A stretch of 64,000 nucleotides of DNA from JAWLBY01 sp041687455 (GTDB lineage: Bacteria; Pseudomonadota; Gammaproteobacteria; Xanthomonadales; Xanthomonadaceae). Both the position numbers and the translations under genes were made by a program. Below, in pieces: positions 16,458 to 25,445 of this stretch (positions are counted from its first letter, which is position 1; each line of letters opens with the position of its first letter). The DNA lies in assembly GCA_041687455.1 (NCBI GenBank), contig JAWLBY010000017.1, forward strand, positions 26,579 to 90,578. Reading direction: 5' to 3'. Under the pieces are notes generated by a model. The model was given only the letters and a program-made list of their open reading frames with translations, made no database searches and had not been told where the DNA came from.

Positions 16458-16844
16458 ATGGCAATCGGATCGAAGGTCTGGGTGATCCCCGAGGGCTACA
16501 TACCAGCCAACGAAGACGGCGAGACCGACCGCCGCTTCATCAGTCACGAGGCGGCCTGCATCCTGAACTGCAACGACCAGGACACCGAAGTCCGCATCAC
16601 GCTGTACTTCAGCGATCGCGATCCGGTCGGCCCGTACCGGGTCACGGTGCCGGCGCGGCGCACGCTGCACCTGCGCTTCAACGATCTCGACCAGCCGGAG
16701 CGGGTGCCGCGCAACACCGACTACGCCAGCGTGCTGGAGTCCGACCGCAACGTCGTCGTGCAGCACACCCGGCTCGACAGCCGGCGCGGCCATCTGTCGC
16801 TGCTGTCGACGATCGCCTATCCGGCCGGAGACCAGCGTGGCTGA
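16458..16844 (+). CDS. Anabaena sensory rhodopsin transducer (ASRT)-like protein
   Basis: A 128-residue beta-rich protein closely following the ASRT pattern: KVWVIPEGYIP at the start, FISHEAACILNCNDQD, ITLYFSDRDPVGPY, the VPARRTLHLRFND block and VVVQHTRLDSRR near the end. The Anabaena protein is a soluble tetramer that binds a sensory rhodopsin. No rhodopsin gene is present here; instead the gene lies between an FAD dehydrogenase and a short-chain dehydrogenase. That supports the published proposal that the superfamily binds small molecules, perhaps sugars. A strong AAGGAG precedes ATG 16458. The 3' end overlaps the SDR gene by 8 bp. Confidence 0.88.
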   Translation: MAIGSKVWVIPEGYIPANEDGETDRRFISHEAACILNCNDQDTEVRITLYFSDRDPVGPYRVTVPARRTLHLRFNDLDQPERVPRNTDYASVLESDRNVVVQHTRLDSRRGHLSLLSTIAYPAGDQRG

Positions 16845-17832
16845 GCGCGACGTGGTCGTGATCACCGGCGCTTCGGCCGGCATCGGCCGCGCGGTCGCAC
16901 AGGAATTCGCCCGCCATGGAGCCCGCGTCGCGCTGCTGGCGCGCTCGCTGCCGCGCCTGCGCGATGCGGCCGCCGAAGTCGAATCGCTCGGCGGCGCCGC
17001 GCTGCCGATTGCAGTCGACGTCGCCGATCCGGCGCAGGTCGAGGCCGCGGCCGATCAGGTCGAACGCGAACTCGGACCGATCGATATCTGGATCAATTCG
17101 GCGATGGCGACGATCTTCGCCCCGCTGCACGAGATCAGCGCCGAGGAACTGCGTCGCGCCACCGAAGTCACCTACCTCGGCACCGCCTACGGCACGATGG
17201 CGGCGTTGCGCCGGATGCGGCCGCGCGGCCGCGGCACTATCGTGCAGGTCGGTTCGGCGCTGGCCTACCGGGCGATCCCGCTGCAGGCGCCGTACTGCGC
17301 AGCCAAGTTCGCGATCCGCGGGCTGACCGATGCGCTGCGCTCGGAGCTGATCCACGACAAGCTCGCGATCCACCTGACGATGGTGCAACTGTCGGCTCAC
17401 AACACGCCGCAGTTCGACTGGGGCCGCAACCGGATGCCGCGTCGACCGCAGCCGGTGCCGCCGATCTTCCAGCCGGAAGTGGCCGCCCGCGGCATCCGCT
17501 ACGCCGCCTACGCGCAGCGCCGCGAAGTCTGCGTCGGCTGGCCGGCGCTGAAGGCGATCATCGGCAACAAGCTGGTGCCGGGACTGGCCGACCGGCTGCT
17601 GGCGGGCGCCGGCTGGGACGGCCAGATGGACCAGCAGCCCGCGCTGCCGGACCAGCCCGACAACCTGTTCGACAGCCCGGCGCTGCGGGTCGGCGCACAC
17701 GGCCGCTTCGACGATCGCGCGCGGCCGCGCAGCCTGCACCTGTGGCTGACGATGCATCGCGGCGCGGTGGTGCTGTTGGCCGGCGTATTGCTGCTGGTTG
17801 CAGCGACGGCGGTGGCGGTGGTGGTCGGCTGA
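16837..17832 (+). CDS. Short-chain dehydrogenase/reductase with C-terminal membrane anchor
   Basis: A 331-residue SDR. The N-terminus has the Rossmann dinucleotide motif TGASAGIG, the cofactor loop, and NSA in place of the usual NNAG; the catalytic set is Ser in VGSALAYR and Tyr-Lys in YCAAK. After the catalytic domain (to about residue 250) comes an extra region ending in one hydrophobic helix (residues about 307-330), which probably anchors it to the membrane. The GTG start at 16837 overlaps the ASRT-like gene by 8 bp, so translation is coupled. It is the last gene of the operon; substrate unknown. Confidence 0.87.
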   Translation: MAERDVVVITGASAGIGRAVAQEFARHGARVALLARSLPRLRDAAAEVESLGGAALPIAVDVADPAQVEAAADQVERELGPIDIWINSAMATIFAPLHEISAEELRRATEVTYLGTAYGTMAALRRMRPRGRGTIVQVGSALAYRAIPLQAPYCAAKFAIRGLTDALRSELIHDKLAIHLTMVQLSAHNTPQFDWGRNRMPRRPQPVPPIFQPEVAARGIRYAAYAQRREVCVGWPALKAIIGNKLVPGLADRLLAGAGWDGQMDQQPALPDQPDNLFDSPALRVGAHGRFDDRARPRSLHLWLTMHRGAVVLLAGVLLLVAATAVAVVVG

Positions 17833-17941
17833 AAGCGGCCGCTCGGCAGCCTGCGTTGAGAACTGCCGGTCGAGCTTCTATCCTTGCCGGCCGGCGGCGG
17901 CGTCACGCCCGCGGCCCCATCTCTTCCGCGCATTCGATCCC

Positions 17942-18595
17942 ATGGCGTCCAGATCTTCCGATTCGATTCCCCCGTCCCAGCCACGCCTCGGCCCGCTGCC
18001 GTCGCTGATCTTCGGTTCCCGCTGGTTGCAGTTGCCGCTGTACATCGGCCTGATCGTCGCGCAGGGCGTCTATGTGGTGCTGTTCCTGAAGGAACTCTGG
18101 CACCTGACGCACGGCGCGTTCGAGCTGTCCGAGATGGAGGTCATGCTGCTGGTGCTGGGGCTGATCGATGTCGTGATGATCTCGAACCTGCTGGTCATGG
18201 TGATCGTCGGCGGCTATGAGACGTTCGTGTCGCGGCTGCGGTTGGAAGGCCACCCGGACCAGCCGGAATGGCTGTCGCATGTCAACGCAGGCGTGCTGAA
18301 GATCAAGCTGGCGACCGCGATCATCGGCATCAGCTCGATCCACCTGCTGAAGACCTTCATCGCCGCCGGCAACCTCGGCGGCCTGCCACTGTGCAGCAGC
18401 CCCGAATACCTCGCTGCAGTCGCCGCCGCCGGCGCGGCCGCGGCGCCGGCCTGCACCAGCTATACCGAGTCCGGCGTGCTGTGGCAGACCGTGATCCACA
18501 GCATCTTCATCCTGTCCGCGGTCGGCATCGCCTGGGTCGATCGACTGATGACGCCACCGGGCAAGGCCTCGGCGCACGGCGCGCGCGCCGGCTGA
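17942..18595 (+). CDS. YqhA / UPF0114 family membrane protein
   Basis: A 217-residue protein with four predicted membrane helices. The segments GSRWLQLPLYIGLIVAQGVYV, MLLVLGLIDVVMISNLLVMVIVGGYETFVSRL and LKIKLATAIIGISSIHLLKTFI are the signature of the UPF0114 (TIGR00645) family. Compared with E. coli YqhA it has an insertion of about 35 residues with two cysteines (LPLCSSPEYL and APACTSYTES), probably exported and possibly disulfide-linked. Function of the family is unknown. Confidence 0.88.
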   Translation: MASRSSDSIPPSQPRLGPLPSLIFGSRWLQLPLYIGLIVAQGVYVVLFLKELWHLTHGAFELSEMEVMLLVLGLIDVVMISNLLVMVIVGGYETFVSRLRLEGHPDQPEWLSHVNAGVLKIKLATAIIGISSIHLLKTFIAAGNLGGLPLCSSPEYLAAVAAAGAAAAPACTSYTESGVLWQTVIHSIFILSAVGIAWVDRLMTPPGKASAHGARAG

Positions 18596-18599
18596 GCGG

Positions 18600-18989
18600 A
18601 TGATCGGCGACGCGCACCTGATCCTGTTCGTCGCCGACCAGCGCGCAAGCGGTGCGTTCTACCGCGCCGTGCTCGGCATCGAGCCGCGGCTCGACGTACC
18701 CGGCATGTGCGAGTTCCAGCTCGGCCCCGGTCGCGTACTCGGGCTGATGCCGCAGACCGGTGCGCGCCGGCTGCTCGGTGACGCGCTCGGCGATCCGGCC
18801 GACTGTGTCGGCGTCCGCAGCGAGCTGTACCTGTACGTCGACGATGCCGCGCGTTACCTGCAACGCGCGCTGGCCCACGGCGCCCGTTCGCTGTCCGCGC
18901 TCGCGCCGCGCGACTGGGGCGACCTCGCCGGATACGTGCTCGACCCGGACGGCCACCTGCTGGCATTCGCGGAACCGCCGGCGCGCTGA
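18600..18989 (+). CDS. VOC (glyoxalase/bleomycin-resistance) family protein
   Basis: A 129-residue protein with two beta-alpha-beta-beta-beta modules. It starts HLILFVADQRASGAFYRAVLGIEP and ends GYVLDPDGHLLAFAEPP, the typical closing module of VOC proteins with the DPDGH metal/substrate turn. It begins four bases after the YqhA-like stop, so they are probably co-transcribed. The substrate cannot be assigned; glyoxalase I, dioxygenase and resistance proteins all share the fold. Confidence 0.85.
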   Translation: MIGDAHLILFVADQRASGAFYRAVLGIEPRLDVPGMCEFQLGPGRVLGLMPQTGARRLLGDALGDPADCVGVRSELYLYVDDAARYLQRALAHGARSLSALAPRDWGDLAGYVLDPDGHLLAFAEPPAR

Positions 18990-19236
18990 CCCGGGTCGAG
19001 CCGACCACCGGCTGCCGGGACGGCATCCGCCGCGCGACGACATCGCGTCCATCCGCCGCATCGGTCCGGCTCGCACGGCTGAACCGGCGCCGCTGCGGCC
19101 TGCGCCGTCATGACTTTGTTCACGTGACCACCCGCCGCGAACGGCGGAGCATCCTTCCGCCACGACGCCCGTACCGCATTCCGTCACGAATGCCGCCCGG
19201 CATCGTCGATCCCCGCATCCCCCAGGCTGACTGCAC

Positions 19237-20385
19237 ATGTCGAACCGAATCTGGTTGCCGCTTCCCGCCCTGCTGCTGCTCGCCGCCTGCGGTGGCCAGC
19301 CCGCGCCACAGACCGCGGTCGCCGCTGACCGCGCCGAAGCCAGGCCGTTGCTGCTGGTCGAGCAGGACGTGGTGGTCGCCGAACGCCGCGCGTTCGGGCA
19401 AGGCCCGGTCGTGTCCGGCTCGCTGCAGCCGGAACAGCGCGCCGACCTGCGTGCCGAAGTGCCGGGCATCGTGCTCGAAGTGCCGGTCGACAACGGCGAC
19501 GTGGTCCGCAAGGGCAACCTGCTGGTGCGGATCGATGCAACGTCTCTGCGCGACCAACGGCTGTCCAGCGAAGCCGCCGAACGCGCGGCACGCGACGCAC
19601 TGGACCAGGCCCACCGCCAGCTCGAACGGATGCGCACGCTGGCCGGCAAGGGGCTGGTCACCGCCGAGAACCTGGAAACGGCCGAGACGCGCCATCACCA
19701 GGCCGAATCCGATCTCGCCTCGGCCACCGCGCGCGCGGTCGAGGCGCGCCAGCAACTGACCCGCACCGAGGTGCGTGCGCCGTTCGACGGCATCGTCAGC
19801 TCGCGGCAGGTATCGGCCGGCGACACCGCCCAGGTCGGCAAGCAACTGCTGATGGTGATCGTGCCGAGCACGATGCGCTTCGAGGGCCTGATCGCCGCCG
19901 ACCAGGTCGGCCGAGTCGCGCCCGGCAACGGCGTCGAATTCCGTGTCAACGGTTATCCGGGCCAGACCTTCCGCGGCCGCGTCGAACGGGTCAACCCGAT
20001 CGCCAACGAGGCGACCCGGCAGGTGCAGGTGCTGGTCGCGATCGATCCGGGCGAGACGGTGCTGGTTGCCGGCCTGTATGCCGAGGGCCGGATCGAGGTC
20101 GAGCGTCGTGAGGTGGTCAGCGCGCCGGACTCGGCCGTGATCCGCGACGGTGATGCCAGCCATGTCTGGAAAATCGACGCCGCCGCGCTGCATCGGCAGC
20201 CGGTCGAGATCGGCGAACGCGACAGCCGCACCGGCATGGTCGAGATCGTGGCCGGCCTCGACGCCGGCAGCCGCGTGCTGCGCCGCCCGCTCGGCGCGCT
20301 GCGCGACGGTGCCGCGGTCGAGTTCAGCGATCGCGCCGGCGCTGGCGGCGAGGCTCCGGTCGCCGACGCCGCGGTTGGACGCTGA
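19237..20385 (+). CDS. RND efflux periplasmic adaptor (membrane fusion protein)
   Basis: Connects the RND pump to an outer-membrane channel. The 382-residue lipoprotein has lipobox LLLLAAC at its signal peptide, a lipoyl-like domain (VLEVPVDNGDVVRKGNLLVRIDA), a short alpha hairpin (residues about 105-165), the matching lipoyl half APFDGIVSSRQVSAGDTAQ and a beta-barrel domain. It is followed after three bases by the permease gene, forming an operon. No outer-membrane TolC-like gene lies alongside, so a channel encoded elsewhere must be used. Substrate unknown. Confidence 0.9.
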   Translation: MSNRIWLPLPALLLLAACGGQPAPQTAVAADRAEARPLLLVEQDVVVAERRAFGQGPVVSGSLQPEQRADLRAEVPGIVLEVPVDNGDVVRKGNLLVRIDATSLRDQRLSSEAAERAARDALDQAHRQLERMRTLAGKGLVTAENLETAETRHHQAESDLASATARAVEARQQLTRTEVRAPFDGIVSSRQVSAGDTAQVGKQLLMVIVPSTMRFEGLIAADQVGRVAPGNGVEFRVNGYPGQTFRGRVERVNPIANEATRQVQVLVAIDPGETVLVAGLYAEGRIEVERREVVSAPDSAVIRDGDASHVWKIDAAALHRQPVEIGERDSRTGMVEIVAGLDAGSRVLRRPLGALRDGAAVEFSDRAGAGGEAPVADAAVGR

Positions 20386-20388
20386 ACC

Positions 20389-23300
20389 ATGATCCTGTCC
20401 GATTTCAGCATCAAGCGCCCGGTGGTGACGGTCGTCATCATGCTGGCGATGATGGTGTTCGGCTGGTTCGCGCTGACCAGCCTGAAGACCAACCAGACCC
20501 CCGATGTGCAGCCGCCGGTACTGGTCGTCACGATCCCGTATCCGGGCGCCTCGCCGGAAACGGTCGAACGCGAAGTGATCAACCGGATCGAGGATTCGCT
20601 GTCGTCGATCTCCGGCATCCGCGACATCCGCGCCTATGCCCGCGACAGTGTCGGCACGATCGTCGTCGTGTTCGAGTTCGACAAGAACCTGATCGAGGCT
20701 TCGCAGGAGATCCGCGATGCGATCGCGATCGTCCGCGACAAGCTGCCGACCGAGATGAAGGAGCCGTTCCTGCGCCGCGCCGATCCGAACGCGGCGCCGG
20801 TCATGACGATCGCGCTGTCGTCCGACACGGTGTCGCCGACCGAACTGTCGCGGCTGGCCGACCAGGACATCTCGCGCGAGCTGCGCACGGTGCCGGGCGT
20901 CGCGCTGGTCCAGCTCGACGGCGAGCAGGTCCGCGAGATGACCGTGTTCCTGCACAGCGCGGCGATGCGCGAGGCGAACGTGTCGGTGGCCGAAGTGCTG
21001 GCAGCGCTGCGTGCGCAGAACCTCGCCGCGCCGGTCGGCCGGGTCGAGCACGGCCTCGACGAACAGAGCATCCGCCTGCTCGGCCGGCTGCAGGACGTGC
21101 GCGGCTTCGAGCAACTGGTCGTGCGCCAGCGTGGCGACGCGAAGGTCCGGCTCGGCCAGGTCGCGACGATCGTCGACGGCCATGCCGAACAGCGCACGCT
21201 GTCGCTGCACAACAGCCAGCCGTCGGTCGGCATCGATGTGATCAAGTCGCGCGAGGCGAGCACGGTCAGCGTCACCGACGACCTGCTCGGCAGGCTGGAA
21301 CAGATCCGCCCGCGACTGCCGGCTGGTGTCGAGCTGAAGGTCGTGTTCAACGGCGGCCAGTTCGTCCGCTCATCGCTGAACAACGTGATCGAAGCGCTGT
21401 CGCTCGGTGCGCTGCTGACGATCCTGACCGTCTACATCTTCCTGAACTCGTGGCGTTCGACGCTGATCACCGCGCTGGCCTTGCCGACCTCGGTGCTGGC
21501 GTCATTCATCGCGGTGTGGGCCTGCGGCTTCACGTTGAACTTCATGTCGCTGCTCGGCCTGTCGCTGGCGATCGGCGTGCTGATCGACGATGCGATCGTC
21601 GTGCGCGAGAACATCGTTCGCCACATGGAACTCGGCAAGGACAAGATCACCGCCTCGCGCGACGGCACCCGCGAGATCGGCCTCGCGGTGATGGCGACCA
21701 CGTTCGCGATCGTCGCCGTGTTTGTGCCGGTCGCCTTCATGGAAGGCATGCCGGGCCAGTGGTTCAAACCGTTCGGCCTGACCGTCGCGACCTCGGTGCT
21801 GGTGTCGCTGTTCGTTTCTTTCAGCCTCGATCCGATGCTGTCGGCCTACTGGGGCGACCCGCACGGCGCGCATGCACCGCATCGCACCTTCATCGGTCGC
21901 GGCCTCGAGCGTTTCAACCTGTGGTTCGACCGCCAGGCGGAAAACTACTCGCGCGTGATCGGCTGGGCGCTGCACCACCGGATCGCGATGTGGCTGCTCG
22001 CGATCGGCGCCTTCGGCGGTGCGTTCGGGATGATCGCGACGCAGTCGGTCGGCTCGAGTTTCCTGCCGGAATCCGACAGCGGCGGCCTGCAGATCGAAGT
22101 CACCGCGCCGTCCGGCTCCAGCCTCGAATACACCCGGATCAAGGCCGAACAGGCGGCGCAGCTCGCCCGCCTGCTGCCGGAAGTCGAATACACCCAGACC
22201 ACGGTCGGCGTGAGCGCCAACGTGACCCGCGCACGGATCTACGTCGACCTGGTCGATCTCGATCAGCGCGACCGCTCCGCGCAGCAGGTCGCGCGCGCAT
22301 TGCGCGGCGACATCGCGCGGCTGGTCGGCGCCGAGTACACGGTCGCCGACGATCTGAACAACGGCGGGCAGAAGCCGCTGCAGATCCAGTTCCGTGGCCC
22401 GGACAGCCGCAAGCTGACCGAGATCGTGACTGCCTATGCCGAGAAGCTGCGCCAGGTCGACGGCGCGGTCGACATCGGCTTCTCGACCCAGGAACCGAAG
22501 CCCGAACTGCAGGTCACGCTCGATCGCGGCCTCGCCTCCAGCCTCGGCGTGTCGATGAGCGATGCTGCGACCGCGCTGCGGGTCGCATTCGCCGGCGTCG
22601 AGGTCGGCGACTGGATCGATCCGACCGGCGAAACCCGCAACGTCGCGGTACGCCTCGCACCCGAGGACCGGCTCGCTGCCGAAGACCTCGAAACGCTGCC
22701 GATCATTGCCGCCGGCAACACGATCATCCCGCTGAAACAGATCGCGACCGTGTCGCTCGGCACCTCGCCAGCCGCGATCGAGCACTTCAACCGCGAGAAC
22801 ACCATCGCGGTGACCGCCAACGTGCAGGGCCGCAGCTTCGGTGAAGTGTTCGGCGAGGCGATGGCGCTGGCACGCGGGATGGACTTCCCGCCCGGCTACG
22901 ATCTGCGGGTCGGCGGCGCCGGCCGCGACCAGCAGGAGGTGTTCGGCCACATCCTCGGCGCGCTCGGCATCGCGGTGATGCTGATGTACCTGATCCTGGT
23001 CGTGCAGTTCCACAGCTTCCTGACCCCGGTCGCGATCATGCTGTCGCTGCCGCTGTCGCTGATCGGCGTCGTGCTGGCGCTGAAGTTCACCGGCTCGACG
23101 CTGAACCTGATGAGCCTGATCGGCGTCGTGATGCTGATGGGTCTGGTCGCGAAGAACGCGATCCTGCTGATCGACTTCGCACGCAAGAAGGAAGCCGAAG
23201 GCGTCGACCGCGACAGCGCGCTGATCCTCGCCGGCAAGGCGCGGCTGCGGCCGATCCTGATGACGACCTTCGCGCTGGTCGCCGGCATGCTGCCGGTTGC

Positions 23301-23514
23301 GATCGGCTTCGGTGACGGCGCCGATTTCTACCGGCCGCTCGGCATCTCGATCATCGGCGGCGTGATCACGTCCACGGTGCTGACACTGCTGGTGGTGCCG
23401 ACCTTCTACGACAGCTTCGAGACGCGACGTGATCGCATCGTCGGCTGGATGATGCGTCGCTTCGGCCATGCCGATGCCGGCGCCGCAGTCGCAGCGCGCG
23501 TTGCAGCGCGATAG
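20389..23514 (+). CDS. RND efflux permease (HAE-1-like)
   Basis: A 1041-residue inner-membrane proton-driven pump of the AcrB/MexB superfamily. It has the expected twelve helices with two large periplasmic loops. The start FSIKRPVVTVVIMLAMMVFGWFAL and TM4 with IGVLIDDAIVVRENI (paired aspartates of the proton relay) are clear, as is the TM10-12 end with GLVAKNAILLIDFARKK. The spectrum of substrates cannot be read from the sequence, and the small size of the adaptor suggests the MexF/AcrB-like HAE-1 branch rather than metal exporters. It is translated with the adaptor gene just upstream. Confidence 0.92.
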   Translation: MILSDFSIKRPVVTVVIMLAMMVFGWFALTSLKTNQTPDVQPPVLVVTIPYPGASPETVEREVINRIEDSLSSISGIRDIRAYARDSVGTIVVVFEFDKNLIEASQEIRDAIAIVRDKLPTEMKEPFLRRADPNAAPVMTIALSSDTVSPTELSRLADQDISRELRTVPGVALVQLDGEQVREMTVFLHSAAMREANVSVAEVLAALRAQNLAAPVGRVEHGLDEQSIRLLGRLQDVRGFEQLVVRQRGDAKVRLGQVATIVDGHAEQRTLSLHNSQPSVGIDVIKSREASTVSVTDDLLGRLEQIRPRLPAGVELKVVFNGGQFVRSSLNNVIEALSLGALLTILTVYIFLNSWRSTLITALALPTSVLASFIAVWACGFTLNFMSLLGLSLAIGVLIDDAIVVRENIVRHMELGKDKITASRDGTREIGLAVMATTFAIVAVFVPVAFMEGMPGQWFKPFGLTVATSVLVSLFVSFSLDPMLSAYWGDPHGAHAPHRTFIGRGLERFNLWFDRQAENYSRVIGWALHHRIAMWLLAIGAFGGAFGMIATQSVGSSFLPESDSGGLQIEVTAPSGSSLEYTRIKAEQAAQLARLLPEVEYTQTTVGVSANVTRARIYVDLVDLDQRDRSAQQVARALRGDIARLVGAEYTVADDLNNGGQKPLQIQFRGPDSRKLTEIVTAYAEKLRQVDGAVDIGFSTQEPKPELQVTLDRGLASSLGVSMSDAATALRVAFAGVEVGDWIDPTGETRNVAVRLAPEDRLAAEDLETLPIIAAGNTIIPLKQIATVSLGTSPAAIEHFNRENTIAVTANVQGRSFGEVFGEAMALARGMDFPPGYDLRVGGAGRDQQEVFGHILGALGIAVMLMYLILVVQFHSFLTPVAIMLSLPLSLIGVVLALKFTGSTLNLMSLIGVVMLMGLVAKNAILLIDFARKKEAEGVDRDSALILAGKARLRPILMTTFALVAGMLPVAIGFGDGADFYRPLGISIIGGVITSTVLTLLVVPTFYDSFETRRDRIVGWMMRRFGHADAGAAVAARVAAR

Positions 23515-23598
23515 CCCGGATCACGTTCGCGACAACGCGCGGTCGATCGGCAGCAGCGATCGGCCGCATCCCGACCGGAAACCTGCTCAGGAAACCCC

Positions 23599-24573
23599 AT
23601 GCACCGGAACCTGTTCGCCGCCATCACGCTGATCGTTGCCACAGTCGGCCAGAGCGACGCCACTGAACTCACCTCCGAGCGCGTACCGGCCTCGTTCGAG
23701 AACGATCGGGTCTGGGTCACGCCGAGCGTCGGCGGCCGGACGCTGCGCTTCTACACCGACACCGGCGGCGGCTGGAACGCGATCAGCGAACGTGCGGTGC
23801 AGGAATCCGCGCTGCACGACACGATCGAACAGATCCAGGTCGACGGCCGCGACGCACGGCTGATCCCGTTTCCCGCGTTCGATCCGGACCGCAGCATCCC
23901 GAAGCCACCGCCGTACTTCATGGACGGCCGGCTGATGATCGGCCCGGACACCCACATGATGGGCAGCGACGGATTTCTCGGCGGCCGCTGGTTCGCCGAC
24001 GGCATCTGGGACTTCGACTACCCGCGGCGCACGTTGCATCGGCTGGCGTCGTTCGCTGCCGCGCAGGACGACCCGGCGCGGGTGCCGCTCGGCTTCCAGG
24101 TCGATGACGCCGGCAACCGCACGATGCACTTCCCGAGCATGTCGATCACCGTCGACGGCGAAGTGCTCGACGTGCTGCTCGATACCGGCGCCACCGCGAC
24201 GCTGACCGAAACGTCCGGCCCCGTGTTCGGCCTGCCGGCCGGCACCGGCGTCGGCACCTCGTTCATCGAGCAGGATGTGTTCGAGCGCTGGACCCGCGCG
24301 CATCCGGACTGGCGCGTCGTCGAGCAGGCCGACCAGCTCAGGACCGCGCAGCGGATGATCGAAGTGCCGCAAGTGCAGATCGCCGGCCAGCGGGTCGGCC
24401 CGGTCTGGTTCGCCGAACGTCCGAACGGCGCCTTCGGCAAGTACATGGCCTCGATGATGGATCGCCCGACCCACGGTGCGATCGGCGGCTCCGCACTGCG
24501 CTATTTCCGCGTCGTGATCGACTACCCGTCCGCCGCCGCGTATTTCTACCGGACCGGTGACGCGGCGCAGTAA
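23599..24573 (+). CDS. Exported two-lobed aspartyl-protease-like protein
   Basis: A 324-residue protein with a signal peptide (about residues 1-22). Two retropepsin-like motifs are visible: FYTDTGGGWNAIS with Asp54 and VLLDTGATATLTE with Asp195, each in a half that repeats hydrophobic strand patterns, as expected of a bilobal pepsin-like fold assembled from two lobes. A late hydrophobic glycine (GAIGGSALRYFRVVIDY) resembles the conserved G-x-L-R-x-F closing motif of retropepsin-like proteins. No close named family. Function probably periplasmic proteolysis or binding; if the first motif (DTGGG) is inactive, it may be a pseudoprotease. Confidence 0.72.
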   Translation: MHRNLFAAITLIVATVGQSDATELTSERVPASFENDRVWVTPSVGGRTLRFYTDTGGGWNAISERAVQESALHDTIEQIQVDGRDARLIPFPAFDPDRSIPKPPPYFMDGRLMIGPDTHMMGSDGFLGGRWFADGIWDFDYPRRTLHRLASFAAAQDDPARVPLGFQVDDAGNRTMHFPSMSITVDGEVLDVLLDTGATATLTETSGPVFGLPAGTGVGTSFIEQDVFERWTRAHPDWRVVEQADQLRTAQRMIEVPQVQIAGQRVGPVWFAERPNGAFGKYMASMMDRPTHGAIGGSALRYFRVVIDYPSAAAYFYRTGDAAQ

Positions 24574-24745
24574 GTATCCACGGCAAGGCCGGGGGAACGG
24601 TCGACGAGCCGTTCGAAGCGGCTCGGAGCCAGCAACCGCTTCGACCAGGGCTCTGCTGGCGACTGTTTCGGGGCGTTCGCCCTATTGGAGGCAGACCGTC
24701 CGTGCTGGCGTCTCGATGCACGAACGGCCGCGACGGCGCGTCGGC

Positions 24746-24769
24746 TCGCCCTTCGATACCTCAGGGCGA
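24746..24769. repeat. REP-like palindrome, TCGCCCT / AGGGCGA
   Basis: A seven-base inverted repeat around a ten-base loop, with the flank CGAACGG. Its sequence resembles the common extragenic repeat CGCCCTTCGA-AGGGCGAACGG seen in many GC-rich proteobacteria. Only one clear copy is visible here. Confidence 0.5.
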
Positions 24770-24983
24770 ACGGCTCCGATGGGTGCCGCCGGAATTATCG
24801 AACTGCTACCGCCGCCCCGTCACGCCTCTCCTGCTGCTCCAGTCGCGCCGAGCGCCCTCGTCATCCCGACGAAAGCCCGCCACTGCCCGGGGCAATTCGC
24901 CAACTGCTCAAGCACGTTCTACCGTCGGCATGGCGATGCTTGACGGCTTTATTCGACTCGAACCGTCGCCCCCCTTGCGCGCC

Positions 24984-25003
24984 ATCCCGGCGGAAGCCGG
25001 GAT
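24984..25003. repeat. REP-like palindrome ATCCCGGC-GGAA-GCCGGGAT
   Basis: Perfect eight-base stem with a GGAA loop. A related half, GATCCCGGCTTTCGCC, occurs in the opposite orientation at 25052-25067. Together they form a REP-pair of the kind spread by REP-associated transposases; no such transposase is in the window. Confidence 0.6.
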
Positions 25004-25155
25004 CCATCTTGCGTCTCTCGCAACCCATCGTCGCTAAGTCGGAATCAAAGTGATCCCGGCTTTCGCCATCGACGGTGTCGCCGGGTACGGCGCCAGGCAT
25101 TTTCCCGTTCCGAGCCGCATCCTGCCATCCACCGTCCCGCACGGAGATCGCCCGC

Positions 25156-25398
25156 ATGAACGTACAGGGATTCCTCGACAAGCTCGACCATCCGCGCAAG
25201 CCAGAAATGATCCGCCTGCGCGAAGTCTTGCTCGCGATTGATCCTGCGATCGGCGAGAAAATCAAATGGAACGCACCGAGCTTCCGCACCCGTGAGCACT
25301 TCGCGACGATGCGTCGGAGCATCGCGCCGCAGCGTGGAGTCGCCCGAATGTACGGCACTGTCGCATTACTCTCCGCTGATATGTTCAGCCGCCGCTGA
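25156..25398 (+). pseudogene. Truncated DUF1801 protein
   Basis: The first 53 or so codons (MNVQGFLDKLDHPRKPEMIRLR through KIKWNAPSFRTREHFATM) match the start of DUF1801, a small domain with the conserved KWNAPSF motif and a usual length near 120-140 residues. After EHFATM the match ends and the frame runs into unrelated sequence (RRSIAPQRG onwards), stopping at 25398, just 47 bp before the first degenerate CRISPR repeat. The gene appears cut by the event that brought in or rearranged the CRISPR locus. Loss of the C-terminal half should make it non-functional. Confidence 0.65.
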
Positions 25399-25445
25399 GA
25401 TCCTGGCCGGTATTCCGGGGCGAGATCGGCTGCTCTGGCGAATAA

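Larger units (their letters stand above)
24574..25155. other. Intergenic region, about 580 bp, with REP-like palindromes
   Basis: I see no convincing gene between the aspartyl-protease-like gene and the DUF1801 remnant. The stretch holds several short palindromes typical of extragenic repeats, listed separately, and may also be the remains of decayed sequence at the left flank of the CRISPR locus. Confidence 0.6.
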
